DNA of 64,000 nucleotides from Leifsonia shinshuensis (GCF_031456835.1 NZ_JAVDVK010000001.1:2170001-2234000); one strand, 5' to 3'. Shown: positions 17,291-25,047, counted from the stretch's first letter. A program made the numbers and translations. The notes: generated by a model from the letters alone, not told the origin.

Positions 17291-17676
17291 TCCAGCACCT
17301 CCGAGGTGCCGTCACTGTATTGGACGAGCACGGGCCCACTGGTCGCACCAGCTGGGGTGTCAGGCAGCGGATCCCCTCCCAGAGTGTTAGGGCCGAGAAT
17401 CTCGTGGTATTCCTTGCCGCCAATGGTGACGACCGCGTTGGCTGACCACCCGCCACCGCCGTCCACGCTCCCCGGTTGAGTGAATCTGATGACTTGAACG
17501 TCAGGCTGGTTCCGCACGAACTTCACGGCTGACGCCCTCTGGTTTGCGAGGTCGGCACGAGGCGTCCCCGGTTGGTTCATCTGACTTCCTTCCAGGAGTG
17601 AGCACGCGCTCGTGACGTGCACGATCACGAACGCCAGACAGAGCATGGCGACAATGCGTTGAGAGACCGCGATCAC
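17287..17676 (-). CDS. Small lipoprotein, candidate immunity protein for the lipase (TilA-like position)
   Basis: 129 residues from the GTG at 17676, which overlaps the esaB stop as GTGA; longer in-frame starts would run through esaB. The N-terminus MIAVSQRIVAMLCLAFVIVH is a signal peptide ending at Cys25 in VTSAC, a somewhat degenerate lipobox (Thr at -3). The mature part is about 105 residues: SAVKFVRNQPDVQVIRFTQP, then WSANAVVTIGGKEYHEILG, a compact alpha/beta pattern. An outward-facing lipoprotein directly upstream of a secreted lipase is where the immunity lipoprotein TilA sits relative to TslA. Translational coupling (GTGA) with the lipase start would ensure co-production. The immunity role is inferred from context only; no family was recognised. 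Confidence 0.7.
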   Translation of the reverse strand: MIAVSQRIVAMLCLAFVIVHVTSACSLLEGSQMNQPGTPRADLANQRASAVKFVRNQPDVQVIRFTQPGSVDGGGGWSANAVVTIGGKEYHEILGPNTLGGDPLPDTPAGATSGPVLVQYSDGTSEVLE

Positions 17677-17921
17677 CCCGCCACCACCTCGAACACATCC
17701 CCGTTGCCCACCGGGAAGTCGGCGATCACGTCGTGATCGCCCAGCGCGATCGGCTTGTCCTTCAGGCGGAGCCGCCACTCCGGGGGCATGACCATGCCGT
17801 GCTCCCGGAGCACCTGCGCGAGCAGTTCGGTCAGGCGGCCGAGCGTCACGGCCGTGGGGACGCGGAGGTCCAGCTGCCGGCCGCGCAGTTCCAGGCTGAC
17901 GTCAATGTGTCGATCCGGCAT
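17673..17921 (-). CDS. esaB: EsaB/YukD-like ubiquitin-fold protein of T7SSb
   Basis: 82 residues from the ATG at 17921, overlapping the essA-like stop by 20 bp. The sequence shows a ubiquitin-like pattern: beta strand DVSLELRGRQLDLRVP, helix LGRLTELLAQVLREHG, then EWRLRLKDKPIALGDHDVIA and NGDVFEVV. The length equals EsaB/YukD (about 80), the small cytosolic ubiquitin-fold subunit found in T7SSb loci; in ESX systems this fold occurs only as a domain of EccD. A stand-alone copy beside EsxA is therefore evidence for the b-type. Its stop overlaps the lipoprotein start, giving GTGA. Confidence 0.85.
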   Translation of the reverse strand: MPDRHIDVSLELRGRQLDLRVPTAVTLGRLTELLAQVLREHGMVMPPEWRLRLKDKPIALGDHDVIADFPVGNGDVFEVVAG

Positions 17922-18420
17922 CTCTCCTCATTCGTCTGGTGGCGTTCTTCCTCCCGAGGAGGATCGCCAGGCCGATCGCGGGCGCCGCGGCGATGCTCAT
18001 GAGCAGCAGCCACATGCCGTCGCCGCCGCGAGCCGTGCCCTCGGCGCTGTCGAGGGACGGCCGCTGCGGCGCGGGCGAAGCGAACAGCGCGCGCCTCGTC
18101 TCGGCGTAGCTCTTCGAGAAGAGCGGATTCGGGCGAGCATCGAAGGCGACCGTGCGGACGGCGTGCTCGACGGAAGCCCGAGAAGTGGCCAGAGCCTTCG
18201 CACGCTCCGACAGCTCCGGCAGGAACAGCCCGGCCCGCAGCGGGAAGTCGCTCGAACCGCTGACGCTCAGCCCCGAATTGGTGATCACTTCCGGGATCAG
18301 GTGGAGGCGTCCGTCCCCGACCGAACCGTCCCCGCCCGGACCGTTCCCGCCGCTCTCGGTGTCCGCCCGGGCGGAGTTCTGGGCGAGCAGCACGAGGCTC
18401 ACGCCGAGCAGCGTGGCCAT
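17902..18420 (-). CDS. essA: EssA-like small membrane protein of T7SSb
   Basis: 172 residues from the ATG at 18420, chosen because it starts a clean signal peptide (MATLLGVSLVLLAQNSARAD) after a GGGGGG-rich box; an in-frame ATG at 18489 would overlap esxA by 32 bp. An extracytoplasmic Gly/Ser-rich linker and helical middle (FLPELSERAKALATSRASVE) lead to one transmembrane helix near the C-terminus (MWLLLMSIAAAPAIGLAILL) and a short basic tail. S. aureus EssA has the same plan: about 150 residues, cleavable or N-terminal hydrophobic segment, C-terminal TM. Position between the WXG100 and EsaB genes matches the Firmicutes gene order. Sequence similarity itself looks weak, so the call rests on topology and order. 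Confidence 0.7.
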   Translation of the reverse strand: MATLLGVSLVLLAQNSARADTESGGNGPGGDGSVGDGRLHLIPEVITNSGLSVSGSSDFPLRAGLFLPELSERAKALATSRASVEHAVRTVAFDARPNPLFSKSYAETRRALFASPAPQRPSLDSAEGTARGGDGMWLLLMSIAAAPAIGLAILLGRKNATRRMRRDAGSTH

Positions 18421-18457
18421 GACACCCCCCAGCGCACGACGCGCGGCAGCATCGACC

Positions 18458-18748
18458 TCAGAAGCCGAAGCTCTGCGCGTCCTGAGCATCGCGCTCCGCG
18501 ACGGTGTCGGCGTAGGAGTTGAGCTGCTCGTTGATGGACTGCAGCAGCTGCTCGAACTGCTGGACGTTCTTGTAGAGCTGGTCGTACTGGTTCAGGTACG
18601 CCTCGAAGGCCGCGCCCTTCCACTCCTCGGCGATCGTGCTGTTCATGCTGTTCACCTTCTGCACCGCGGACTCGATCTCGTCCCTCGCGACGAGGTACAC
18701 CTGCGCCTGGCTCTTCAGCTCTTCCGGAGTGACGCTGATAACGGCCAT
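18458..18748 (-). CDS. esxA: WXG100 protein EsxA, T7SS substrate
   Basis: 96 residues, the family's standard length, from the ATG at 18748 after AAAGGTGG; an upstream in-frame ATG would add a non-conserved tail. Two helices flank the hairpin turn EEWKGAAF, giving W43-K-G45, the WXG motif. The N-terminal helix (PEELKSQAQVYLVARDEIES) and C-terminal helix (YKNVQQFEQLLQSINEQLNS) have hydrophobic heptads. The C-terminus lacks a clean YxxxD/E signal. It is the first gene of the operon esxA-essA-esaB-lipoprotein-lipase, as in Firmicutes T7SSb loci, and probably forms a homodimer secreted through EssC. A TATGTT hexamer about 35 nt upstream could be its -10, but no good -35 was found. Confidence 0.92.
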   Translation of the reverse strand: MAVISVTPEELKSQAQVYLVARDEIESAVQKVNSMNSTIAEEWKGAAFEAYLNQYDQLYKNVQQFEQLLQSINEQLNSYADTVAERDAQDAQSFGF

Positions 18749-18857
18749 GGGGGCCACCTTTCGTTCGAATCTCATGTTCAAACAAAACATATCGAGCACC
18801 GGCTCGCCTGAAACGCTGGATGGCCGCAAGCGGTCCGCAGGGGAGCACCAATGCAGT

Positions 18858-18899
18858 TAAAACACGACCGCCCACCCCCGGGGACCGGGGATGGGCGGT
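18858..18899 (-). terminator. Rho-independent terminator after the DEAD-box helicase gene
   Basis: On the minus strand a strong GC stem (ACCGCCCA...TGGGCGGT, with inner CCCCGG pairing) is followed by TCGTGTTTT. It lies 15 nt after the helicase stop and insulates the esxA operon from helicase readthrough. Confidence 0.8.
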
Positions 18900-18913
18900 G
18901 CGCGTGAACGTGG

Positions 18914-20971
18914 TTACTGCGCGAGCGTGAGCAGCACGTCGTCGCCGGGGGCGGCCGGGACGAACTCGGCCTCGATCTCGGCGCGGCCGAGCAGGTCGTT
19001 CATCCGGCGCTGGCGCTGCTTGGGGATCAGCGTGACGACGGTGCCCTGCTTGCCGGCGCGGCCGGTGCGGCCGGAGCGGTGCAGGTACGTCTTGTACTCG
19101 TCGGGGGCGTCGGCCTGGATGACCAGGTCGATGTCGTCGACGTGGATGCCGCGGGCTGCGACATCCGTCGCCACCAGCACGTTGACCCGTCCGCTGGTCA
19201 GCTTCTCCAGGTTGCGCGTGCGGCGCGACTGGTTGAGGTCGCCGTGCAGGCTGACGGCGGGGATGCCGGCGTCCTCCAGCTGCTCGGCCAGCATCTCGGC
19301 GAAGGCGCGGGTGCGGGCGAAGACGAGGGTCTTGCCGTCGCGGTCGGCGAGCTGCTCGATGATGGCGCCCTTGTCGCGGTGCTCGATGACGAGCACGCGG
19401 TGGTCGATCGTGGAGGACGCCTGGTCCTCACCGGCGACCTCGTGCACGGCCGGGTCGACGAGGAACTCGTCCACCAGCTGGGCGACGCCGGAGTCGAGGG
19501 TGGCGGAGAAGAGCAGCTTCTGGCCGCCCTCGGCCGTGTGGCGCAGGATGCGCTGCACCGGCTCGAGGAAGCCCAGGTCGCACATGTGGTCGGCCTCGTC
19601 GAGGACGGTGATCTGCACCTCGCTGAGGTCGAGGCGGCCCTGCTCCACGAGGTCCTCGATGCGGCCCGGGGTGCCGATCACGATGTCGACGCCGCGCTGC
19701 AGCGCGCCCACCTGACGGCCCTGCGGCACGCCGCCGTAGATCTGGGTGGTGAAGAGGCCGACGCTGCGGGCGATCGGCTGCACGGTGCGGTCGATCTGCA
19801 GCGCGAGCTCGCGGGTGGGCGCCAGGATGAGCGCGCGCGGCGCACGGCCGAGCTGGCGCTTGCCGCCGGCCTTGCCGGACTCCGCCCACAGCTGCATGAG
19901 CCGCTCGGCGAGCGGTGCGCCGAAGGCGATCGTCTTGCCGGAGCCGGTGCGGCCGCGGCCGAGCACGTCCTTGCCGGCGAGCACGTCCGGGAGGGTCGCC
20001 GCCTGGATCGGGAACGGCTTCTCGGCGCCGAGGTCGGCGAGCGCGCGGACGATGTTGCCGCCCAGACCCAGGTCGGCGAAGGTCACGCCGTCGACGTCCT
20101 CGGCCTGGATGGCCTCGGCCTCGAGACGCTCGAGCACGACGTCGTCGGTCGGCACGAAGGCCGGCTTCTCGTCGCGGGACGGGTAGTAGGAGGACTCGCG
20201 GCGCGGACGCTCGGCACGGTCGTCGAAGGAACGGCGCGGGCGGTCGTCGTACTCGCGACGGGGACGCTCGGCACGGTCGTCGAACGAACGGCGCGGGCGG
20301 TCGTCGTACTCACGGCGCGGACGGTCGGCACGGTCATCGAAGGAGCGACGCGGACGGTCGGCCCGGTCATCGAACGAGCGGCGCGGACGGTCATCCCCGT
20401 CACGACGCGGACGCTCGGCACGGTCATCGAAGGAACGGCGCGGACGGTCGGCCCGGTCGTCGAACGACCGGCGCGGACGGTCATCCCCGTCACGACGGGG
20501 ACGCTCGGTCCGGTCATCGAACGACCGACGCGGGCGGTCGGCCCGGTCATCGAACGAACGGCGCGGACGATCGTCGTACTCACGACGCGGACGCTCAGCG
20601 CGGTCGTCGAACGACCGGCGCGGACGCTCATCCCCGTCGCGACGCGGGCGCTCGGCGCGGTCGTCGAACCGGCGCGGACGCTCCTGGCGCTGCGCGCGGT
20701 CGTCCCACTCGCGGTCGGTGCGGCGGGCGTCCTTGCCGCGGGGCTCCCAGTTGGGGCGCTCGGCGCGGGGTCGGCCGGCGCCGGCGTTGTCGTCGCGCGT
20801 GCCGTAGGTGGCACGGCCGCGGGCGGCACGCTCGTCGGCGTTCCAGCGGGCCTTCTTGCCCGCCGCGGGCTCCTCGGCGCGGTAGCCGCGGTGCTTGGGG
20901 CTGCGGCTTCCGCTCTTCGGGGCGCCGCCGCGGGAGGGCTGCGATCGTCGGTCGTTGTTGTATCCGGGCAT
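18914..20971 (-). CDS. DEAD-box RNA helicase with long Arg/Asp repeat N-terminal tail
   Basis: 685 residues from the ATG at 20971. Residues 1-270 are disordered and highly charged, including about 170 residues with 17 RPRR units in alternating 10- and 8-residue repeats. The helicase core follows: Q-motif region [18 protein letters not shown], Walker [24 protein letters not shown] (motif II), FSATLDS (motif III), then [12 protein letters not shown] and [10 protein letters not shown] (motifs V and VI). This is the RhlE/DeaD class, which unwinds structured RNA in ribosome assembly and mRNA decay and at low temperature. The basic tail likely binds RNA and may promote condensate formation, as for other RGG/RS-like helicase tails (inference). 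An unusually long 5' intergenic region (20972-21237) could hold a structured leader, but no element was recognised. Confidence 0.92.
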   Translation of the reverse strand: MPGYNNDRRSQPSRGGAPKSGSRSPKHRGYRAEEPAAGKKARWNADERAARGRATYGTRDDNAGAGRPRAERPNWEPRGKDARRTDREWDDRAQRQERPRRFDDRAERPRRDGDERPRRSFDDRAERPRREYDDRPRRSFDDRADRPRRSFDDRTERPRRDGDDRPRRSFDDRADRPRRSFDDRAERPRRDGDDRPRRSFDDRADRPRRSFDDRADRPRREYDDRPRRSFDDRAERPRREYDDRPRRSFDDRAERPRRESSYYPSRDEKPAFVPTDDVVLERLEAEAIQAEDVDGVTFADLGLGGNIVRALADLGAEKPFPIQAATLPDVLAGKDVLGRGRTGSGKTIAFGAPLAERLMQLWAESGKAGGKRQLGRAPRALILAPTRELALQIDRTVQPIARSVGLFTTQIYGGVPQGRQVGALQRGVDIVIGTPGRIEDLVEQGRLDLSEVQITVLDEADHMCDLGFLEPVQRILRHTAEGGQKLLFSATLDSGVAQLVDEFLVDPAVHEVAGEDQASSTIDHRVLVIEHRDKGAIIEQLADRDGKTLVFARTRAFAEMLAEQLEDAGIPAVSLHGDLNQSRRTRNLEKLTSGRVNVLVATDVAARGIHVDDIDLVIQADAPDEYKTYLHRSGRTGRAGKQGTVVTLIPKQRQRRMNDLLGRAEIEAEFVPAAPGDDVLLTLAQ
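20161..20690 (-). repeat. In-frame tandem repeats coding the helicase tail
   Basis: The minus strand encodes alternating units of the types [12 protein letters not shown] (10-residue period) and RPRR(DG/EY)DD (8-residue period), giving a 54-bp super-repeat. All unit lengths are multiples of three. Units are near-identical at DNA level, so copy number could vary by slippage or recombination. Confidence 0.9.
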
Positions 20972-21237
20972 GGATGTGCTTCCTGGGTTCAGGTCGAGTG
21001 CGCGGCGGCGCGCCGAAGCGCACCGGATGTTTCCCGGGCGAACTGTGTCCGGGGCCGTTCACGATTGTGTGATCCACACCGCTGATCGGGTGCAGAACCG
21101 GCCCACTTGACTGACAAACCCATCCGCGCAGATCGCGCAGTGTCAAGAGCCGACCTACCAACGATAGCGGATGGATGCTGGGAGTGCACTGGTCATCGCA
21201 CTCTGCGGACCGGCGGCACCGGGGTATACAGGGAGGT

Positions 21238-22782
21238 ATGAGCTCCTCCCCCTCCGCGGACCGGCTGGACGCGATCGTCATCGGGTCCGGCCCGAACGGT
21301 CTCTCGGCGGCCGTGACGCTCGCCCGCGCCGGTCTCTCGGTGCGCGTCTACGAGCGCAACGCCACCATCGGCGGAGGGCTGAGGACGGAGGAGCTGACGC
21401 TCCCCGGGTTCCGGCACGACATCTGCTCGGCCGTGCATCCCCTCGCCTTCGCCTCCGGTTTCTTCCGGAAGTTCGGCCTGGACCGGCGCGTGCCGTTCAT
21501 CGTCCCCACCGCGTCCTACGGCAACCCGCTCGAGGGCGGCCGCGTCGCGATGGCGTACCTGGACCTGGAGCGGACGGCGGATGCGCTGGGCGTCGACGGC
21601 CCCGCGTGGCGCGCCCTCCTCGGCCCGCTGGTGCGGCAGGCGGACGCCGTGGCGCAGTTCACCGGCTCGGCCCTGCTGCAGGTGCCGCGCCATCCTCTCG
21701 TGGCCGCGCGGTTCGGGCTGACGGCACTTGCCGAAGGCGGCCCGTGGTGGGACCTGCCGTTCCGCACGGAAGCTCCGGGCGCGCTGCTCGCCGGTGTCTT
21801 CGCGCACACCACCCTTCCCCTGCCGAGCGTGGCGGGCGCTGCGGCGGGGCTGACCCTCGCCACCTACGCGCACGCACGCGGCTGGCCCATCCCGGTCGGC
21901 GGCAGCCAGGCGATCGCCGACGCGATGGTCGCCGATCTGGAGGCGCACGGTGGCGAGGTCGTCACGGGAACCCCGGTGGAGTCGCTCGCCGACCTGCCCG
22001 ACGCGCGCGTCGTCGTCTTCGACACCCATGTCGCGGACGCGGCCCGCCTGGGCGAGGACCGCCTGCCGGCGGGCTATCTGCGCCGCATCGGACGGTTCCG
22101 GGACGGCAACGGCGTGTTCAAGGCCGACTTCGCCCTCTCCGGGCCGGTGCCGTGGACCAACCCGGAGCTGGCGGAGACCGCGACCGTGCACCTCGGCGGC
22201 AGCCGGCGGGAGGTCGCGCGTGCCGAGAACGAGGTGGCGGCCGGACGGGAAAGCGACCCGCCGTACGTCCTGCTCTCGCAGCCCTCGCTGTTCGATGCCA
22301 GCCGGGCGCCGGCCGGCAAGCACGTGCTCTGGGCGTACACACACGTCCCGCGCGGCTCCACCGTGGACCGCACGGAGGCGATCATCCGCCGGATCGAGCA
22401 CTTCGCTCCCGGGTTCCGCGATCTGATCATCGGGACCTCGACCATGACGGCGGTCCAGATGGAGCAGCACAACCCGAACTACATCGGCGGCGACATCTCC
22501 GCGGGCTCGCCCGACTTCGGGCAGCTCGTCGCCCGCCCGGTGCTCAGCTCCGACCCGTGGCGGATGCCCGGCCGCGGGCTCTACCTCGCGTCGGCGTCCG
22601 TCGCCCCGGGTCCCGGCGTCCACGGACTCGGCGGCTACTACGCCGCCCGCAGCGCGCTGCGCCACGAGTTCGGCGTGACGAGGATGCCGGACCTAGCCCC
22701 AGGACCCGGCCAGACGTTCACGCCGTCCGGTCCGTCGCTCATCCCCGATGCCATCCTTCCGCCGACCCCCCGGGAGCCGTGA
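21238..22782 (+). CDS. FAD-dependent oxidoreductase, phytoene desaturase (CrtI)-like superfamily
   Basis: 514 residues from the ATG at 21238. Near the N-terminus is DAIVIGSGPNGLSAAVTLAR with ERNATIGGGLRTEEL, the CrtI/FAD amine-oxidase nucleotide-binding signature. Middle sections include HDICSAVHPLAFASGFF and PVGGSQAIADAMV, the C-terminus VHGLGGYYAARSAL. This branch ('NAD(P)/FAD-dependent oxidoreductase') is widespread in actinobacteria, outside carotenoid clusters, and has no settled substrate. No phytoene synthase is nearby, so a carotenoid role is not supported. A GGGAGG box sits only one base from the ATG and TATACA lies seven bases upstream of it, so a leaderless transcript is more likely than SD-led initiation. 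The SRPBCC gene follows immediately. Confidence 0.85.
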   Translation: MSSSPSADRLDAIVIGSGPNGLSAAVTLARAGLSVRVYERNATIGGGLRTEELTLPGFRHDICSAVHPLAFASGFFRKFGLDRRVPFIVPTASYGNPLEGGRVAMAYLDLERTADALGVDGPAWRALLGPLVRQADAVAQFTGSALLQVPRHPLVAARFGLTALAEGGPWWDLPFRTEAPGALLAGVFAHTTLPLPSVAGAAAGLTLATYAHARGWPIPVGGSQAIADAMVADLEAHGGEVVTGTPVESLADLPDARVVVFDTHVADAARLGEDRLPAGYLRRIGRFRDGNGVFKADFALSGPVPWTNPELAETATVHLGGSRREVARAENEVAAGRESDPPYVLLSQPSLFDASRAPAGKHVLWAYTHVPRGSTVDRTEAIIRRIEHFAPGFRDLIIGTSTMTAVQMEQHNPNYIGGDISAGSPDFGQLVARPVLSSDPWRMPGRGLYLASASVAPGPGVHGLGGYYAARSALRHEFGVTRMPDLAPGPGQTFTPSGPSLIPDAILPPTPREP

Positions 22783-22784
22783 TC

Positions 22785-23228
22785 ATGTCCGTCAACGTCC
22801 GCCGTATGGCCTGCTCGCCCGAGCAGGTCTTCTCCGTCCTCGCAGACGCGTGGGTGTACCCGACGTGGGTCGTCGGAGCCTCGCGGCTGCGCGCGGCCGA
22901 CGACCGCTACCCGGCCGTCGGGTCGCGCCTCCATCACTCGATCGGCATCTGGCCGCTGGTGCTCAACGACGAGACGCGCATCGACGAGTGGGATCCGCCC
23001 CACCGGATGGTGCTCGAGGCGAAGACCCGCCCGTTCGGCTCCGAGCGGGTCATCATCGAGGTGAAGCCGCGCGGCAGCGGCGGCTGCGTTGTCCGGATGG
23101 TCGAGTACCCGCACACCGGGATCGTCACGCGGATCCCCGGTGTGATCGCGGACGCACTGCTCCACATCCGCAATGCCGAGGCGCTGCGGCGTCTGGAGTG
23201 GGTGGCGCGGGGGCGCGCCGCCGCCTGA
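22785..23228 (+). CDS. SRPBCC-fold protein (polyketide cyclase/START-like)
   Basis: 147 residues from the ATG at 22785, eight nucleotides after GGGAG; a GTG at 22779 overlapping the preceding stop is the alternative. The pattern VNVRRMACSPEQVFSVLADA, then WVVGASRLRAAD, and the hydrophobic strand-rich middle (PPHRMVLEAKTRPFGSERVI) are typical of SRPBCC proteins, a helix-grip fold that binds hydrophobic ligands. It is two bases downstream of the CrtI-like oxidoreductase, so the two are co-transcribed and may act on the same lipophilic compound. No catalytic residues can be assigned. Confidence 0.85.
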   Translation: MSVNVRRMACSPEQVFSVLADAWVYPTWVVGASRLRAADDRYPAVGSRLHHSIGIWPLVLNDETRIDEWDPPHRMVLEAKTRPFGSERVIIEVKPRGSGGCVVRMVEYPHTGIVTRIPGVIADALLHIRNAEALRRLEWVARGRAAA

Positions 23229-23267
23229 CGGAGCGCCCCCGGGCTCTCACCGCTGCCGGACTGCCGA

Positions 23268-23699
23268 TCAGCCGGCCGAGACCGCCCGCGCGCCGTTCTC
23301 GCGCGGCGACTCCACCGCGATCTTGCGCGGCTTCGCCCGCTCGGCGATCGGGATCACAACGCTCAGCACACCGTTGTCGTACGACGCGGTGATGCCGTCG
23401 TTGTCCACGTCGTCGCCGATCGTGAACTGGCGCATGTAGGCGCCGTACGGGCGCTCCTGCGCGAGCCAGCGGGCGCCGTCGCGGTCGGCGGCGCTGCGCA
23501 CCGCGCGGATGGTCAGCAGGTGGCCGTCGACGTCCACGTCGACCGAGGCCGGGTCCGCGCCGGGCAGGTCGGCGTTGAGGATGTAGCGGTCGCCTTCGCG
23601 GAACAGGTCCACCGGCATGATGCGCGGCTGACGGCTGGTGTCGAAGACGCTCTGTGCGATCCGGTCCAACTGGGAGAAAGGATCGAACGACATGGCCAT
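23268..23699 (-). CDS. Hsp20/alpha-crystallin small heat-shock protein
   Basis: 143 residues from the ATG at 23699 (GAAAGGGG box upstream). The N-terminus MAMSFDPFSQLDRIAQSVFD is followed by the alpha-crystallin domain: PVDLFREGDRYILNADLPGA, then DVDVDGHLLTIRAVR, and near the end the signature DGITASYDNGVLSVVIP. A C-terminal IAVE segment could act like the I-x-I anchor. Small heat-shock proteins bind unfolding proteins without ATP. A CIRCE element overlaps the promoter, so HrcA repression with induction on heat or misfolding stress is predicted. Confidence 0.95.
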   Translation of the reverse strand: MAMSFDPFSQLDRIAQSVFDTSRQPRIMPVDLFREGDRYILNADLPGADPASVDVDVDGHLLTIRAVRSAADRDGARWLAQERPYGAYMRQFTIGDDVDNDGITASYDNGVLSVVIPIAERAKPRKIAVESPRENGARAVSAG

Positions 23700-23763
23700 T
23701 GGATGTACCCCTTTCTTCAATTGAGCTGGTGAGAGGCGGAATGCCTCCCGCTTTCGACCACAG

Positions 23764-23793
23764 ATTTTAGCACTCGGGCCCGGAGAGTGCCAA
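23764..23793 (-). promoter_or_regulatory. CIRCE operator (HrcA site) overlapping the hsp20 promoter
   Basis: TTAGCACTC-N9-GAGTGCCAA at 23767-23793 on the plus strand, matching CIRCE (TTAGCACTC-N9-GAGTGCTAA) at 17 of 18 positions. On the minus strand it is interleaved with TTGGCA (23788-23793), an 18-nt spacer and TAAAAT (23764-23769), a good promoter about 65 nt upstream of the hsp20 start. Confidence 0.92.
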
Positions 23794-23880
23794 GATCTTC
23801 GCGCCGAAGTCAACCCGGTTCCGCGATGCGCTCCGGCGGCCTACCGTGCGTGAGGTCCATCGACCGGAAGGGACCCCATC

Positions 23881-24456
23881 GTGGCCGCTAGCCAGACCAA
23901 GACGAGCACCAAGAAGACCACTCCGAAGACGCCCGCAGTGCGCCGCACCGCCGCCGTCGGCGTCGCGCCGACGCGTCGCGAGCACGCGGAGCACGGCTTC
24001 GTCGCCTCCGCCGAGCTCGCCCAGAACCTCCAGCGCGTGCACGTCGACCTGATCGAGCTGCACCTGCAGGGCAAGCAGGCGCACTGGAACGTGGTCGGAC
24101 GCAACTTCCGCGACCTCCACCTGCAGCTCGACGAGATCGTCGAGGCCGCCCGCGAGTTCAGCGACGACGTCGCCGAGCGCCTGCGCGCACTGCACGCGAC
24201 GCCCGACGGCCGCAGTGCCACCGTCGCCGAGCAGACCAGCCTGCCGGAGTTCCCGAACGGCGAGGTCGACACGACCGAGACCGTCGACCTCATCACCGAG
24301 CGGCTGGAGGCGGTCGTCCGCACCATGCGCGACGTGCACGACGACGTCGACGAGGAGGACCCGACCTCTGCGGACCTCCTGCACGCGATCATCGAGCGGC
24401 TCGAGCAGTTCGCCTGGATGGTCAGCGCCGAGAACCGCACGCCGAGCCGAGCCTGA
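23881..24456 (+). CDS. dps: Dps-family ferritin-like DNA-protection protein
   Basis: 191 residues from the GTG at 23881 (GGAAGGGA box). The ferroxidase signature of Dps is clear: LHLQGKQAHWNVVGRNFRDL, with the two His and following Asp/Glu (HLQLDEIVE) that form the intersubunit iron site. A four-helix bundle continues with ITERLEAVVRTMRDVHDDVD. The first 40 residues are a Lys/Thr/Arg-rich tail (KTSTKKTTPKTPAVRR) suited to DNA binding. Dps dodecamers oxidise and store iron using peroxide and shield DNA. It is divergent from hsp20, forming a stress-protection pair. A hairpin follows the stop. Confidence 0.93.
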   Translation: MAASQTKTSTKKTTPKTPAVRRTAAVGVAPTRREHAEHGFVASAELAQNLQRVHVDLIELHLQGKQAHWNVVGRNFRDLHLQLDEIVEAAREFSDDVAERLRALHATPDGRSATVAEQTSLPEFPNGEVDTTETVDLITERLEAVVRTMRDVHDDVDEEDPTSADLLHAIIERLEQFAWMVSAENRTPSRA

Positions 24457-24467
24457 GCCCTTCGGGA

Positions 24468-24504
24468 CGGTGGATGCGCTGGGCCGCGGCCGCCGCATCC
24501 ACCG
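24468..24504 (+). terminator. Hairpin after dps
   Basis: An 11-bp inverted repeat (CGGTGGATGCG / CGCATCCACCG) with a 15-nt GC loop, 11 nt after the dps stop. No T-run, so a weak or Rho-assisted terminator. Confidence 0.5.
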
Positions 24505-24548
24505 CCCCGTGTAACGCCGCCGTCACAGCGCGCGGCTAGCATCGACGC

Positions 24549-25034
24549 ATGCCGATCGACGTCCGCGTGGAACCGCCTCGCCAGCCCGAGGTGGAGGATC
24601 TGCTCCGTCTCAGCGACGAGTACGCCTTCTCGCTGTACCCGGCCGAGAGCTGCTACCTCCTCGACGTCTCCGAACTGGAGCGCCAGGGGGTCACCGTGTT
24701 CGTCGCGCGGGTGGACGGTCGCGCGCTCGGCATCGCGGCGCTGGTCGTCGGCGATGCGTCTGACAGGGCGGCTCCCCGGGCCGAGCTGAAGCGGATGTTC
24801 GTGCACGAGGATGCGCGCGGGCGCGGCCTCGCCCGCCTGCTCCTGTCCGCGATCGAGCGCGCGGCGGCCGACGCAGGCGTCGCGGAGCTGCGCTTGGAGA
24901 CCGGGCCCCTGCAGCACGCCGCGATCGCGCTCTACGAGCGGTCGGGGTATGCGCGCATCCCGAACTTCGGGCCCTACGTGGGCGATCCCTACTCGGTCTG
25001 CTACGCGAAGGCGCTCCCGGTCCCGGCCTCCTGA
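24549..25034 (+). CDS. GNAT-family N-acetyltransferase
   Basis: 161 residues from the ATG at 24549. The acetyl-CoA-binding motif A is ELKRMFVHEDARGRGLARLL (R/Q-x-x-G-x-G/A type), followed by LRLETGPLQHAAIALYERSG and YARIPNFGPY at the motif B end. The GNAT fold transfers acetyl groups to amines, and the acceptor is unknown. TAGCAT at 24537-24542 lies exactly six nucleotides before the ATG with no Shine-Dalgarno, so the mRNA is probably leaderless. It converges with the IclR gene. Confidence 0.9.
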   Translation: MPIDVRVEPPRQPEVEDLLRLSDEYAFSLYPAESCYLLDVSELERQGVTVFVARVDGRALGIAALVVGDASDRAAPRAELKRMFVHEDARGRGLARLLLSAIERAAADAGVAELRLETGPLQHAAIALYERSGYARIPNFGPYVGDPYSVCYAKALPVPAS

Positions 25035-25047
25035 CGCCGCTCGCGTG

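Noticed and set aside
6684..18748. ESX-type (T7SSa) secretion locus
   Set aside because: No EccB, EccD, EccE, mycosin, PE or PPE gene is present, and EsaB, EssB and EsaA types are found instead.
20161..20690. Helicase repeat tract as an assembly artefact or frameshift
   Set aside because: All units are multiples of three and the frame reads through into a normal helicase core; artefact cannot be excluded without reads but is not needed.
21193..22665. A 490-codon minus-strand frame opposite the CrtI-like oxidoreductase
   Set aside because: No recognisable motifs, and the plus-strand product has full FAD-binding signatures.
21238..22782. Carotenoid biosynthesis assignment for the CrtI-like gene
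   Set aside because: No crtB, crtE or other terpenoid genes are nearby, and the subfamily is broader than phytoene desaturases.
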